Shown here: piece by piece, positions 33,788 through 46,100 of the stretch
Numbering within the stretch: the stretch's first letter is position 1
How the letters are laid out: each line of letters starts with the position of its first letter
From: Bullera alba
Lineage: Eukaryota > Basidiomycota > Tremellomycetes > Tremellales > Bulleraceae
NCBI GenBank assembly: GCA_001600095.1
Contig: BCIX01000006.1
Coordinates: forward strand, 496,001 to 560,000
Direction of reading: 5' to 3'
Length of the DNA stretch: 64,000 nt
Translations under genes and position numbers: made by a program
Notes under the pieces: generated by a model
What the model was told of the DNA's origin: nothing
What the model saw: only the letters and a program-made list of their open reading frames with translations
Database searches by the model: none

Positions 33788-35365
33788 ATAATGAGATAGA
33801 GCTTGTTCTGAGATGTATGCAGCATGAAGGATCGATATGTCTCGTTGTAGATGGATGCTTCATCGAGACATCATTGAATGAACGATGCCTTCAACTGATA
33901 CTCGACCGGAACTCGTGACTGCTTGGCGAGATCTGTCGGGATGACGCTCTAGGTCTCTACGTCTTATCCATGGCCTTGCTGAGCATGAGATTCCCACTCT
34001 TCTCCACTGCTCCAACCTCGCTCGCGCTCGTACTCGGATCGGCGTCTCGCAGGTCGAAAACTCCGCCCTCGCCTGCTAAAAAGCCAATCTACGCAGTTTC
34101 AAACGCTACGACCGTCGCAATGTCAACACCTCATCTAGGATCTAAAAGCCTCCCGCTATGTCCCGCTCCGGATGACTCGGAGACGGGAATGCTGGATCGT
34201 TCGCCAGGTACGCGGTTCCCGCCATGACTGATTGGCGGTCTAGCCTGACCTGAGCGGTCTGAGCGACGCGGACGCTCGCGAAAGGGGGACATTGCTCGCC
34301 ATCAACAAACGCGACGACGCTATTCATCCCACCGCCATCATGGTCCCAATCCCAATCAGGACTAGACGATATATGAAGGGGGATATGGGGGGATATTGGG
34401 GGTCTTGCTCGGGGGATATGGTCGGCGAGAATGCAGATCTGACTGATGAAGGCACTGTTCTTGGTCATTCGCGTCCCACATGTCCCGGGTCGACATCTGA
34501 TCTTGGTAAGCTCAGCGCTCAGCGCTCAACGCTCAAACGTACACTCGAGCCCCTTGACGAGTCTGGATCTTGTCAGGCCAGATGAGGTAGATGGCGATTT
34601 GACATATACTAGTACGTTCCTATATGCCCTGGTCGACTCTTGTGCCCCCCTTACCACCTCAGTCACCGCGCTCTCTCGGTGCCAACCCCCACCCCCCGGC
34701 ATCTTCCCAACCCCTGGCCTTGGGGATGAAACGTCTCGAGTCTCGAGCGAGTGCTGGCTCAAACCGCAGGGGTAAATGCGCCCGAACGGGTCTTATCACT
34801 TGCAGCATACCACTCGTCCACCCAAATCATAGTTCCCAAACATCTCAAGACCTCGGAGGACTTTCGACCATCATCGCCGAAGAAGCGTCCAAGCCCAATC
34901 GCCCTTCGATATGATAACGGGGCGTCAGGTCCTCTTAGGTCCTGTTCAATCGATATATCTTCTATTGCTTCTTGGTCATTCTGTTCTCTTACCCATTTCT
35001 ATCCTGACCCCCGGACGCTGGTCGATCCGTCATTCATTCGATCCCATCAACACACACACACGAACACATACACATACACGCAGAACCAGAACCCATTTCT
35101 AGCAGTGAGCAAAAGTCAATCTCATCATCTTCATCCATCTCTCGCTCGAGCGCAGAACTCTGGCTAACTCAGTCCTGCTGCAGGCATCTATACAACCTGT
35201 CGCCAACGACTATCAAGCCGGTATATCCCCAATCCGCCACTGCATCTCTGGTGTCACCAAACCCTTCATCACCTTTTGAGACTGGTTCTTCGAAGTTCTC
35301 CAGTACCTTGACGACGCCGGTATCCTCGAAGGCATCGTCACCGCTACGCCCTCGGCACTACCAAA
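33788..35365. other. Long spacer and probable 5' leader of the RFX gene
   Basis: 1.58 kb. No gene recognised. Features: a short repeat CTCAGCGCTCAGCGCTCAACGC (about 34512-34533) and a CA-rich piece (about 35048-35085). A possible leader intron runs from GTGAGC (35105) to CTGCTGCAG (about 35184). Several short upstream ATG frames exist, so the RFX mRNA may carry uORFs. Confidence 0.4.
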
Positions 35366-38300
35366 ATGTCGTCTGCCGATCTGGATCCCTTGACATTGAC
35401 CCCTTCCCAAATACACGAATCACCGAAAAATGACACTCACGTCAGCCCATTCGCAGGGTATGAGACATCCTCGCAGACCTTTGGGCGAGATTCCAATACC
35501 ATCAACAATCTCTTCAACGGCACTGCACTGGCTGAATCCCCAGAACACCCAGATTTCGCAATCCCATGGTCCAACGATGGCGCTGCACTCGGCTTTGGCC
35601 AGCACGATGGGTCCGAGAGCACTCAGCAAGACCTGACTTGTGAGTTCTTCGACTGCGTTTCTGGAAATCGAAGTTGACGATTGTAGCCTTCAACCAGTAC
35701 ATTCCCTCGAACATGACCTCGATGCCCATGACGCATAGTCTCAGCCACGCATCCTCAATATCGTCCCTGGCGTCCCTCAACTCGAACTTGTCCGACTCAC
35801 ACATGGGCTCGACCGGGTCTTTCATGCTCGACAGCTTCTCTGGTCCATTCGGGACCAACCCCCTCGACTCTCACTCTCGCCATTCCTCCCTCACAACCGA
35901 GGAGAAGAACACTTTTATGCCAATGTCCCACGAGTCTGACGTCAACGATACCATCAACATGTGGACAATGCCCACGTCCCGTCCTGATATCGGCCCGACC
36001 GACAACCTCAGTCACAGCAACCTGAGCCAGCTCTACACGGTCCCAGATCAATCCATGCGCGGTACTCCTAAGCTACAAGTGCAAACGCAAGGCTTGTGCG
36101 GTAGGATCAGCGGGAACCGAACGAGGAGCTCCTCTCGAGTACAGCCTTATCACAGGGAGCGATCAGAGTCTGTGTCCGTCAAGTGAGTGTCAAAATCAGC
36201 TTTGTAGCTCGGCTGACACGATGTACAGATCCGAGGCAGACGAGGATATCACCGCACTCTACAGCTCGGCCACCTCGCACAGCGCCTACCCGTCCCCATG
36301 GACGGGTAACAGTAACGCTTTGATCGGTGGCATGGGCAAGATCACCCTGCATCATCGAAGGTGGGTGAAATCGGTCTTGGTCAATACTGACGTCTCTCAG
36401 GACATCCTCCAACCTGTCTCAGAACCGCTCGAGCCCCGCACGACCAAGCCTCACCCGAGCCCACCGAAGCTCATCCCTGGCGATATCCCGAAAGCCAAGC
36501 GGAGACTTGTTGAACGGCAAGAAGCCCAAGACTGGTCACGCCTCTGACGAGGTTGATCTCTCGGGCTCGGCGGCTCAGCGTGAGGCGGCGGTGCAAAAGG
36601 ATCTCATGGAGAAAGCCAATAACGTCAGGAGCATCACCTCGACCTCTCAACAGGACAAGGCGAGAGCGCTCTGGGTCAGACGATGGTGGGTCATGAGCGA
36701 TGGACGATGGCTCATGTTGTCAGGCTGCAACTCAGCTACGAACACTCGATTGGCTTCACAGTGCCCCGTCAAGCCTTGTACCACTCGTACAGCATCTCTT
36801 GCCAGGAGTATGGCATGCGTCCAATCAACTCTGCGTCGTTTGGCAAGGCAATGAGGAATGCCTACCCGGGTATCAAGACGAGGCGGCTGGGTAACAGAGG
36901 TAACTCGTGAGTACCCTCTAGCGCCTGTTTGCTCTCCTGCTGACATCCACCAGGAAATACCACTACGTCTCGTTGAGACCTGCCATCCCAGCCGAGGCTC
37001 ATCGTTTGAACGAATACGGTGACTCTAGCGGGTGAGTCGTGCTCTATCAGAATACTGCGTATTCTAACCCGCTTTAGGCAATGGCACATTGCTCCCGACG
37101 ACGGCGAGATGAGGTACCAGAACGGCGCAGATCTCGAAGAGATGGACAGCGAAGACTATGACGATGAAGACGTCGAGGACGACGATGAAGTCTTTGGCTA
37201 TCCGTGAGTTATCAAGATCGCCTCTAGCTCATAAAATGTAGCGTTAGGAAATCTCCCTCCAGCATGGACCTCCGATCAGGCGAGTCAACCCATGACCCCA
37301 GAATGATACCCTGACTAACTAATCGCAGAGTCTACCCGTCCTCTAAACTTTGCGAGGAGACACACCTCCGCCACGATCATCTCTACACCGTTCAACCAGT
37401 CTAGCGCCAATGACGCCTCACCAGTCTGGACTCTACCCTCGTTTCCCAATATGGATGATCTGGTGCCGATGCTCGGTCAAGATGCCAGGACGGCTCAGGC
37501 TCTCTGGTCTCGATTCTGCCAACACGCCGACTCGCTCTGCTCACACACTCGATCCATGCGCTTCGACCTCTTCGAGATGAGCGTGAGTCATCGCTCAGAG
37601 TGAGTTTATCACGCTGACTGGAGTAGTGCCGTCAATTCTGGGCCGGCTTGACCCCGCAGGAGAGGATGGCGTGTCAGAACCCAGAGATTTCCAACAAGAT
37701 TGACGCCGGCCTGGCCGTCACCTACGATGTGAGTTGACTCTCGATCTACTGGTACTAACTCGTACATAGTCAGTTCTCGGCATCGCCTTGACAAAGCTCC
37801 TCGGCCCGCTTTCCTCTCAAGTGCAAACGTCGCTCAAGAACCTCGCCGTCAACCTCGAGACTGTCATGTCCCAAGCGCTCTCAAGCTTTGACACCGAGTT
37901 TAGCGAGCCAAAGGTCGAGTTGTCGGTCCGAGCTGGTCACCTGCTCTGTGAGTTCCCAGTCCTGGTGTGATCTACATGGCTCACCTTGCACAGTGCGATT
38001 CGCCGACATCCACCAGCTTACCACTGCGCTCACGCCAATCCTCTCGAATCAAGACCAGGTCCGCTCAATGGCCAGATCGTGGGAAACGCTCGACGCCCGA
38101 AGCCTATCGGATCAATGTGCCCTGTCGTGCAATTGTCAACCAGACCTACTGGAGACTGTCCTGGCCGGTTTCCAGAACTGGCTGCTCGAGACGGAGAGCT
38201 CGCCTTCCCGAGGGGGCAGGTCGATCGAGAGACTTGGAGGATTCGTGGAGAGTATCCTCAAAGAGGTTACTGAGCGGCATGGTAGAGGTGCACCTCCGAA

Positions 38301-38725
38301 TCGAGCGTGAGCCAGACGTGGCCCCTTACTAGTCCGCACACTAATCCAAAGCATCGACTAGTCTGATTGCTCGAGCTGGGTTCATCACGTCTCAGATCAT
38401 GCGAGACTTTACCCTCAAGTCGGACCCTTGCTTTGGTCTTTTCCAACTGATCAAGACCTGGATCGACGATTACGTCTCGCTCTTGGTCCTCCGTCAGATC
38501 GCCCTGTCCCCCACATCCCTAGACACCCCGCACTTTGTCCCCGAGATGAGCGTGATCATCCCGCCCATCAGCGACAACTCGTCCTTCTACACTCATCGCC
38601 CAGACCTCACCACCGCCGTTCCGCAATACCAGTCAAAGGGTAATTCCCAAGGCACCTTCCTCCAGATGCCATTCATGCTCGGCGGTAGCGGTGGTGGATC
38701 CACCCCAAGGCCCACTTTCAACTAA
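35366..38725 (+). CDS. RFX-family winged-helix transcription factor
   Basis: Many exons, from MSSADLDPLTLTPSQIHESP to STPRPTFN. The N-terminal third is Ser/Thr-rich and disordered. The RFX DNA-binding domain is complete: LWVRRWLQLSYEHSIGFTVP, RQALYHSYSISCQEYGMRPI, FGKAMRNAYPGIKTRRLGNR, and GNSKYHYVSLRP. This reads the X-box. An acidic hinge follows (EEMDSEDYDDEDVEDDDEVF). The C-terminal half (WAGLTPQERMAC, LGIALTKLLGPLSS, CFGLFQLIKTWIDDYVSLLV) resembles the RFX dimerisation/B-C-D region. Fungal relatives are S. cerevisiae Crt1/Rfx1 (repressor of DNA-damage genes), S. pombe Sak1 and Penicillium RfxA. A role in DNA-damage or cell-cycle control is inferred from them. Confidence 0.93.
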
Positions 38726-39162
38726 GTTCAACCTCATCCTCTCCCAGCGGACAATCATCTTTCGATCCTGGCTTCGCTCTCGGTATTGTAAGCTATATCT
38801 TGGGTTCACATCGCGGTTCACTGTTCTCTGTCACTCTTTGTCCTCTGTCGACACCATTGTTCGTTATATCAAGTTTGGTTTCAGTCGTCTATAGAATCGT
38901 ATTCAAGTTGGAAAGAAGTATGTAGAGTGAGAAGCGCACGAGTGGATCCAGTATATCATCGGGCCAAGTGGTCAAAATGTGTAAAGCAGCTTGACAGACA
39001 TGCATGTTCATACGAGTATAGTACACGACTGAGGCGATTATTCGTCCACGTCGTCTCGACTCCGAACAGTCTCTGGAGGATGTTGAGAACAACATAGATT
39101 GGGTGGATGATGGCTACAGTACTCCGTGGTGGAAGGTCCTTATGCTACATGAGGGGAATGGC
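38726..39162. other. Convergent spacer RFX / BRCA2-like
   Basis: Presumed 3' ends only. Confidence 0.4.
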
Positions 39163-42100
39163 TCAAGGGGCCTGCTGGACCCGCTGCCAACGCGATTCCC
39201 GCCTGGTGTGGAGGTAGACCTCTCTCGCTCCTGGTCCTCTGGGCACGCTCCAATCCCCCGATCGGCCCGGAAAGAGGTTTGTCGCCTGATCTCATCAACT
39301 TCTAAGCCCTCCAGGCCGTCCTGGGTACTTACTAGATATCTCTCGCCTTCGACTAGGGCTCCTTCCCCCAGATTCCTCGCTTCCCAGACATTAAGCATGC
39401 CGACCCGCGCTGGATCCTTGGCGTAATTGACGGCGTCGTGGAATTTGACCAGGCGAAAGTCCCGGATCTCTCGTTGTGGCACCGTCGTCTAGATCAAATC
39501 AGTACAGAAAGACAGAGGTATGAGAAGCGCTCACCCTCAATTCGGCCTCGGCTTCAGCTTGACCCTCGGTCATCTCATCCTCCAGTCGCCTTCGAGCGTA
39601 ATGCGCCAGGTGAATAACCGTCGATCCGCCCATGGTGGACAGTATACTCGAAGGGCTGCTGGAGATGAGAATCCGTTCGAAGATGTCTTCGAGATTTTGC
39701 GGAGGGGTTCCTATCTGGTCAGACTTGACCTTGACGAGGAACTCACCCGCTGGATCCTCTATACCCTCTGCAAAGTCCTGCAGGAGGAAACACAGTTCTT
39801 GAAGGTTGCCAAGTCTCGCCCTCAATTCCTCACTCAGCCGAGTCATTTCACTCCTATATCGTTCCTATGCCGGGTCAGCCTCGTCCAACGATAACGTCCA
39901 GAGCACCCACCTGCCACTTGTCCGCCCTGATGGCCTCTTCCTTTTCATCCCATGGATCTCCTCCTAGAGCCCTATCTTGCGGTATAAACGCCAGAGGATA
40001 GATCTTGTCGATCACAATATCCATCATTGCAATGACGCCGCCGTCGACACTCAAAGAGGACAGACCGGCGATGAAGGGATTTCGCTGAACTCCCAAAAGC
40101 GCGTCCCATCTTGCTGGCGCAGTAGAGTTTCCAGCAATGATCAGGCGAGAAGATTGCTGAGCTTCGAGAACCTCTTCACCTTCGTTTGCCGAGTCGAGCT
40201 GGTAATCCAATCAGCTATCGTTCACGGTGAAATTCTGAGCTGACACCTACCTTTGCACCACTGATAGCGACCTTCCTCCCCACGGCGATCACACGACGCT
40301 CCACTGCTCGAGCGAGACAATCGTCAATCTCCACGTTGATGCGATACCACCCGTCCGTCATTTCGAGGTATGGCTTCGGCCGGGGCTCCTGAACGTCTTT
40401 TGGATTCGCTTTCACCGGCGGGGGGAAGTGAACCGCTGAGACGCAGAGTATCATCGGGACTGAAGCCGACGAGTCGTGTTCTTGGATCCGGCGCAGAATC
40501 GGTCTTTGAGCAGAGTTGACCTCACGCTCGTACCTTCTAGAGTCAGCATCTCTTATTTTAATAGGAGACTCACCTGTATTTCAGCTGTTCGATGACCTCG
40601 CCCCAGTTCCACCTGACGTCGAACAAGGTGGGCTGCGCTTGGATCAAGCCGGCGAGTTTCCACAGGATGAGTGGATAATGATTATCGACCCATTTCTGCG
40701 TCACGAGCGAGCATCCATCTCGGCGCAAAACGTTAAAGGCATTCTGGGATCCTAGTGGGACTGCGTTCTCCGCAATGAATTGGTATTGCAGAGCATTGGT
40801 GAGATCGAGTCGCCAGATTTCATCAGGACTGAATGTCATCAGCACTGCGAGCGGACAGGCCGGGCTTACAATACTCACATGCCCATATCCTCCAATTCGG
40901 TCGCAGAATGGTACTGCGGCTTTAGGAATGCTTTCCGTGCAGACAGACGATTCTCCGGTTCTACTCTCGGGTCAGCATACAGCCATGTAATGTGTGATAC
41001 GCACTTTTGAGATCAAAGACTGGCTCCGCGACCTCCTTCTTCACCACGGGCGCTGCCGAACGCGGAGTATACCTGCTCTGACTGCCCAACCTCGTAGGCG
41101 CACTTCTCTTCCCCGCAACGGTGGGGGTCCCATGAATCGTATCGCTGGTCTGTTTGAATGGCGTGCTGAATGATTTTGCACCGCGGGCTCTGGGTGTTCC
41201 GCCTAGGCCGAGTCTTCGCGGTGCGCTGAGAGGGGTCTTGATGACGATGGGCGTGATTTTCGAGGACTGTGCGCCATGGGTAGCGCTAAATGTATTGGTA
41301 GTCGTGCGTAATGGGGTCCTCTGTGGGAGTCCGAGTTGTTCCCGAGGCTTAATGACGGATTGAGTGACCAAGGGTGTAAACGACGTGATGGGGCTCGGTG
41401 GGTTTCGAATCGGTGTCTGGGCGAAGCTGGCGGAATCTGCGTTCCGGGTTGCTAGATTCTCATCGGCATCGGCGAAGAGTGCCAGAGCCTTTGCTCGACT
41501 CGAGGAAGGAGCGGGAGCGGGCGTCCCCGTGCCGCTCTGGAAGCCTGCTGATGGAAGTCGAGGTCTAGGTTTGCTTGGCGTATTGTTATCCTCGCCAAAC
41601 TCGCCAAATAGAGCCATGGCTCTGGCCCTGCTCGAGGAAGGATCGGATGTAGACGGTACCGTCCGACTAGCAGACGGTCCACTGACGTCTTGAAAGATGT
41701 TCATTACTGTTGCCTGAGCAGCAAGGGAAGGTGGCGGAACGGCAGCTCCTGATCCAGTTGTGAATCCGCTTCTAGGGGTATCGAGTGGTGCTTCTTGTGT
41801 ATCCCCGACTTCCTCGCCGAAGAGGCTGGCCACAGCTTGCAATGATGCTCTCGAGGGAGGGTCGACCACTTGACCAGATCTCGTGGTGAACATGGCTCGT
41901 CTGCTTGGAGTAGAAGTGATGGAAGGGGAATGTGAAGGATATGTGTGTTCAGGCTTCGAAAATGAGCCGTGATCGTGGTATTGGGCGTCGGATGTTGACG
42001 TTGAGACGGTCGACTCCAGCTCCGGCTCATCTTGGAAGATCGCCTGAGCCTTGGCTAGTGACAATTTCGATGGAGGGGGTATGGATGTTCCTGCCGCAGT

Positions 42101-42511
42101 TTGAAAGCCCATAGCCATATTTGGCATACCGCTTCCAAAGTCGTGATCTAGCTTCCTCCTCTTTGGTGACAGAGATCCATCTTCATCGAAATCGTCGAGT
42201 GTCGAATCCTGATCCGCTGCCAAAGAAGCCTCGATCTCTGCAGCAATGCGTCTGGCTTTCTCGAGGGCGGCCGCAGATGGTGGTGGGACTTTGTTTCCTC
42301 TTGCCGTTGTGAACCCAGCTAGAGGTGGGTGTGGTGCAGGTGCTGCAGGTGATCAAAGGCTGTTTCTATACTCCAGAGAATACTCACTGATGGGCTGAGC
42401 GAAAGATCTTCTTTCAGATTCGTCACCAAAGTCGTCCGTGTCCTCAAAGTCGTTTAGATCGTCTGAGCCTAGACCGATCAAAAGGTCGTCATAGTCATCG
42501 GCGGGCATCAT
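39163..42511 (-). CDS. BRH2: BRCA2/Brh2-type recombination mediator with five BRC-like repeats
   Basis: Exon 1 (42388-42511) begins MMPADDYDDLLIGLGSDDLN. Five spaced BRC-like units follow: GFTTARGNKVPPPS, GFQTAAGTSIPPPSK, MFTTRSGQVVDPPS, GFTTGSGAAVPPPS and GFQSGTGTPAPAPS. Each is followed by a hydrophobic helix ending in IF/LF (QAIFQD, ASLFGE, MNIFQD, LALFAD). This is the FxTA + LF Rad51-binding pattern. The C-terminal part is the BRCA2 DNA-binding region: DEIWRLDLTNALQYQFIAEN, VDNHYPLILWKLAGLIQAQP, FDVRWNWGEVIEQLKYRYER, IAVGRKVAISGAKL and WDALLGVQ. The final splice (donor GTAAGT near 39341) gives GERYLATNLFPG ... VYLHTRRESRWQRV, the typical third OB-fold end. It loads Rad51 on RPA-coated ssDNA in homologous recombination. 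Confidence 0.92.
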
Positions 42512-43181
42512 CCTGTCCGCTTCCTTGCGTATGCGAATTTCTCTTGGCGTGTAGAATATGTGTCACACCTCAAAGAAGGAGCGTGACGTTGAACGAATGC
42601 GATTCACTCGATTGGTTGGACATGTCGATCACGACTGATGTTTCCGGTGATGAAGATGGATGTGTCCATGTTGAAAAGAAGTAGGTCGCGTCAGAGTCCA
42701 GCAGCTCCAACGCCGGGAAGTGGTTAGACGGAGTTGATTACAAACTCCGTGACTAATGTTGACTTTTTGATTAGACGTTCGGAGATGGCCGCCTAGTGGC
42801 GTCTAATCACGTCCACATGCGCACATGAGTCACTCTGGTCGTAATTTTGGATCAGATCCTTCACCTTCACAGCACCGGATCCGACTCTAGTCAATCGACT
42901 CGGCAGCAGTAGTGGTGGAAGTGATTAGGGAGCACGGAGTCACCAGGCCATCTGAGCAGCTATCGCACGCGATAGTCACGGCTGGAACAAGGTAGTCTCA
43001 TATTCAGGGCCTTCTCGCGTTCAACCCTTTCAGTCAACGGTACTCGCATCGAGATCCTCCTTTCTCCAGCGAAGGCCAGTACAAGGGACCACCGCTTCGT
43101 CTCGGAACTCAAAAGTAGGACTGTAATCAACAGGACTGTAATCTACATTGCAAAACCAACCACTTCAGTCGACACACCAAC
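42512..43181. promoter_or_regulatory. Divergent intergenic region BRCA2-like / ABC transporter
   Basis: 670 bp. Contains a TGACTAATGTTGACTTTTTGATTAG stretch and several TGACTC-like words, but no strong TATA box. Confidence 0.35.
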
Positions 43182-46100
43182 ATGTCTAGCCTCATCACCG
43201 TCTTCAGCACCGCTCTGATCCCCTTCACCGCGGTATTCACCCTCTCCATCTACCTCAGCACGCACCCGGACTCGCCTGCCAAATCCCTGCTACCGGGAAA
43301 GCGAGTCAAGCTACCAGTGCACCGCGATGAAGGACTGGATGGGAGCACGGACAATGATGGTCCAGATCCATTCGACTTGCACGACCCGGTGGTCATGGAC
43401 GATGGGACGCCAGTCAATCCGGAAAAGTTCTGGTCGGCGGCCTGGAGAAAGAAGTTGGCTTTCTTGATCCTCCTGATACCTCCCTTTGCGTGCAATATCG
43501 CCTTGCTCGTCTTCACTATCCTGTCAGACTTGAAAGGCGAGGAGAGGACGAGAGCGACACTCATCCCATCCCTGCTCTTGCCATCACACTTGATCACAGT
43601 CCTCTTTGCCCTTTGGTACCTCCGACAGAATCAGACCAAATCGCATTGGGCGACAACGGTGTACATTGCCACGAATGTTTCTATCCAATTCCTCATTCTC
43701 GCCGCTATCGCCATGTTACCCTCCACTCCATTACCCTCGGAGCCGCCCAGCGAGGTTACATTCCTTACGGCCAACTTTGCTCGCTGGGACATGTTCAAGC
43801 TGCCTACCTTTACTCCAATCAGCTTGACAAAAGCTTTACTACCAATCCTGCACATCCCGTCTTTGCTCATCATCACATTCATGAGAAGAGGTCCTCCCCT
43901 TCATCTCCCCCTCGACTCGATCTATCCACCCAAAATCACCGATGCGATCCCTCAAGATCATCCTTCGACCAATCCTCAAGTGTCCAACGTGTCGGAAGAG
44001 GTTCAGTGCAACATACCCGAGTACCTGCTCTTTGGATACGCCACGAGTGTCATCAAGAAGGGGTACTATGCTCAAACGATGGACGTTTGGGATCTTCCTG
44101 TCCTGACCGCGGATATGCGTGAGTCCAATCTCTCGGTGTCGGTACTGACTGTCCAGGTGCAATGTCACGATACATGCAGATGAGAAAGACGTACGGAAAG
44201 CAGAGGTATAGACTGGGTAAATGGGAGGGATACAACTTGCTTTGGAAGATTGCCCAAGCCAACAGTGGCCCGATCATTGCCCGTAAGTGATGCCACTATT
44301 TACCGAGCCACTGATTGACATCGCTAGAAACCATCCTCGCCGCCCTGACGGCCGCGGGCTACTATGTCCCTCACTACCTCCTCAAACTGTTCATCCAGTA
44401 CCTCGAAAACGACCCCACTCGTTCGACTCCAGCCTGGGGATGGCTTATCGCGTTCGCCCTCTTCGTCAGCAATGCCATCATCTACATCACCTCTGGACAG
44501 ATCTGGTCCATCAGCACGACGACACTGCAGGGAGGTATCAAGATGCAGTTGAACACGATGCTATTCGCGAAAACGCTCGTCAAGAAGGACATCGCTTCGT
44601 CGGTCGGAGATGAGAAATCAGATGACAAAGGCAAAGAGGCGGGAACCGAGGAAAAGGACACCAAAGAGGACGACTCGGACGACGACGGTGTCAGCTCCAA
44701 AACACAAATCATGACCCTCTTCACTGTCGACGTGGACAGAGTGACTGAATTTGTTTTCCACGAGTTCGCCCTGATCGATTCGCCAATCGAGATTGTCGTT
44801 GCGACTCTCTTCCTCCTCAAACTACTCGGCACGTCGGCATTGTTCGGTCTACTCGCGTCCCTATTGTGTATGCCGCTGAACCATCTCGCATCGAAAGTCG
44901 TCGTGACTGCCCAGGAGAACTTGATGAAGACCCGAGATCAGAGGACGGCGTTGATGAACGAGATTCTGCAGGGTATCAGGATGCTCAAATTCATGGCCTG
45001 GGAGAGATCGTTTGAGAAGAGGATCCACTCGATTAGGAAGAATGAGCTGCATTGGCAGGCGAGAAACTACCAGATCGAGGTGAGTTACTCGAGTGTGCCC
45101 GACTGATCGAACAGGTCGCTTTCAACTGTATCTGGGCCTTGACGCCTGTTCTGGTCACCGTGATATCGTTCTTGGTGAGCGTTTCGCCAGATCTACTTGT
45201 TATAAGCTGACTTTGCCAGCATTACACCCTCGTCCGAGGTCAGAACCTCTCGCCGTCGATCGCGTTCACCTCCGTTGCCGTGTTCGCCGAGCTGCGATAC
45301 GCCCTCAACGCCTTGCCAGAGACGTTTATCCAGGCTCTTCAAGGTAGGTACTAGAACGTCACGCTCGCTGATAATCAGGCTTCGTCTCGTGCAAGCGTAT
45401 TGAAAAGTACATGTCATTGGCCGAGGTGCCCCGAGTACGACCATTTGGCGAGCCCCGCGACATCACCATGACAAACGTCACCTTTACATGGCCCAGGGAC
45501 GACTCTTCGACCCCAGTCGTCGACGGTGTTCCCGTTCGATCAGCAGCCGCCACACCAAAGAACGCATTCACGCTAGCCGACCTGACATTGCGATTCCCCG
45601 CTGGCAAGCTATCGCTCATTTGCGGACGACTAGGTTCGGGCAAATCCCTCCTCCTCAATGGTCTCCTTGGCGAGGCAGACACCTTGACCGGTCAACTCGA
45701 CACTCCTAGGTCTGCACCCGACGCTATGGCCTTCTTCGCCGACTCGACTGTCAAGGATGAGGATTGGATCGTGAATGACATGGTCGCCTACGTCCCCCAA
45801 CAGGCGTGGTTGCAGAATGCTTCGATCAAGGACAACATCATCTTCTCCTCGCCGTGGAACGAAAAGCGATACCAAGAGGTACTTGAAGCCTGTTCGTTGA
45901 CGACCGATCTGGAAATCCTGGAGGATGGCGATCAAACGGAGATCGGCGAAAAGGGTCTCAATTTGAGTGGTGGTCAGAAAGCCCGAGTGTCCCTCGCGCG
46001 AGCCGTTTACAGTCGAGCCGGAACGCTTCTCCTCGACGATGTCCTGAGCGCCGTCGACGCACACACCGCTCATGCCATCGTGGAAGACTGCCTGAATGGG

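Noticed and set aside
34751..35167. 138-codon plus-strand frame upstream of RFX
   Set aside because: Low-complexity His/Thr/Gln text from a CA-rich leader; more likely 5' UTR.
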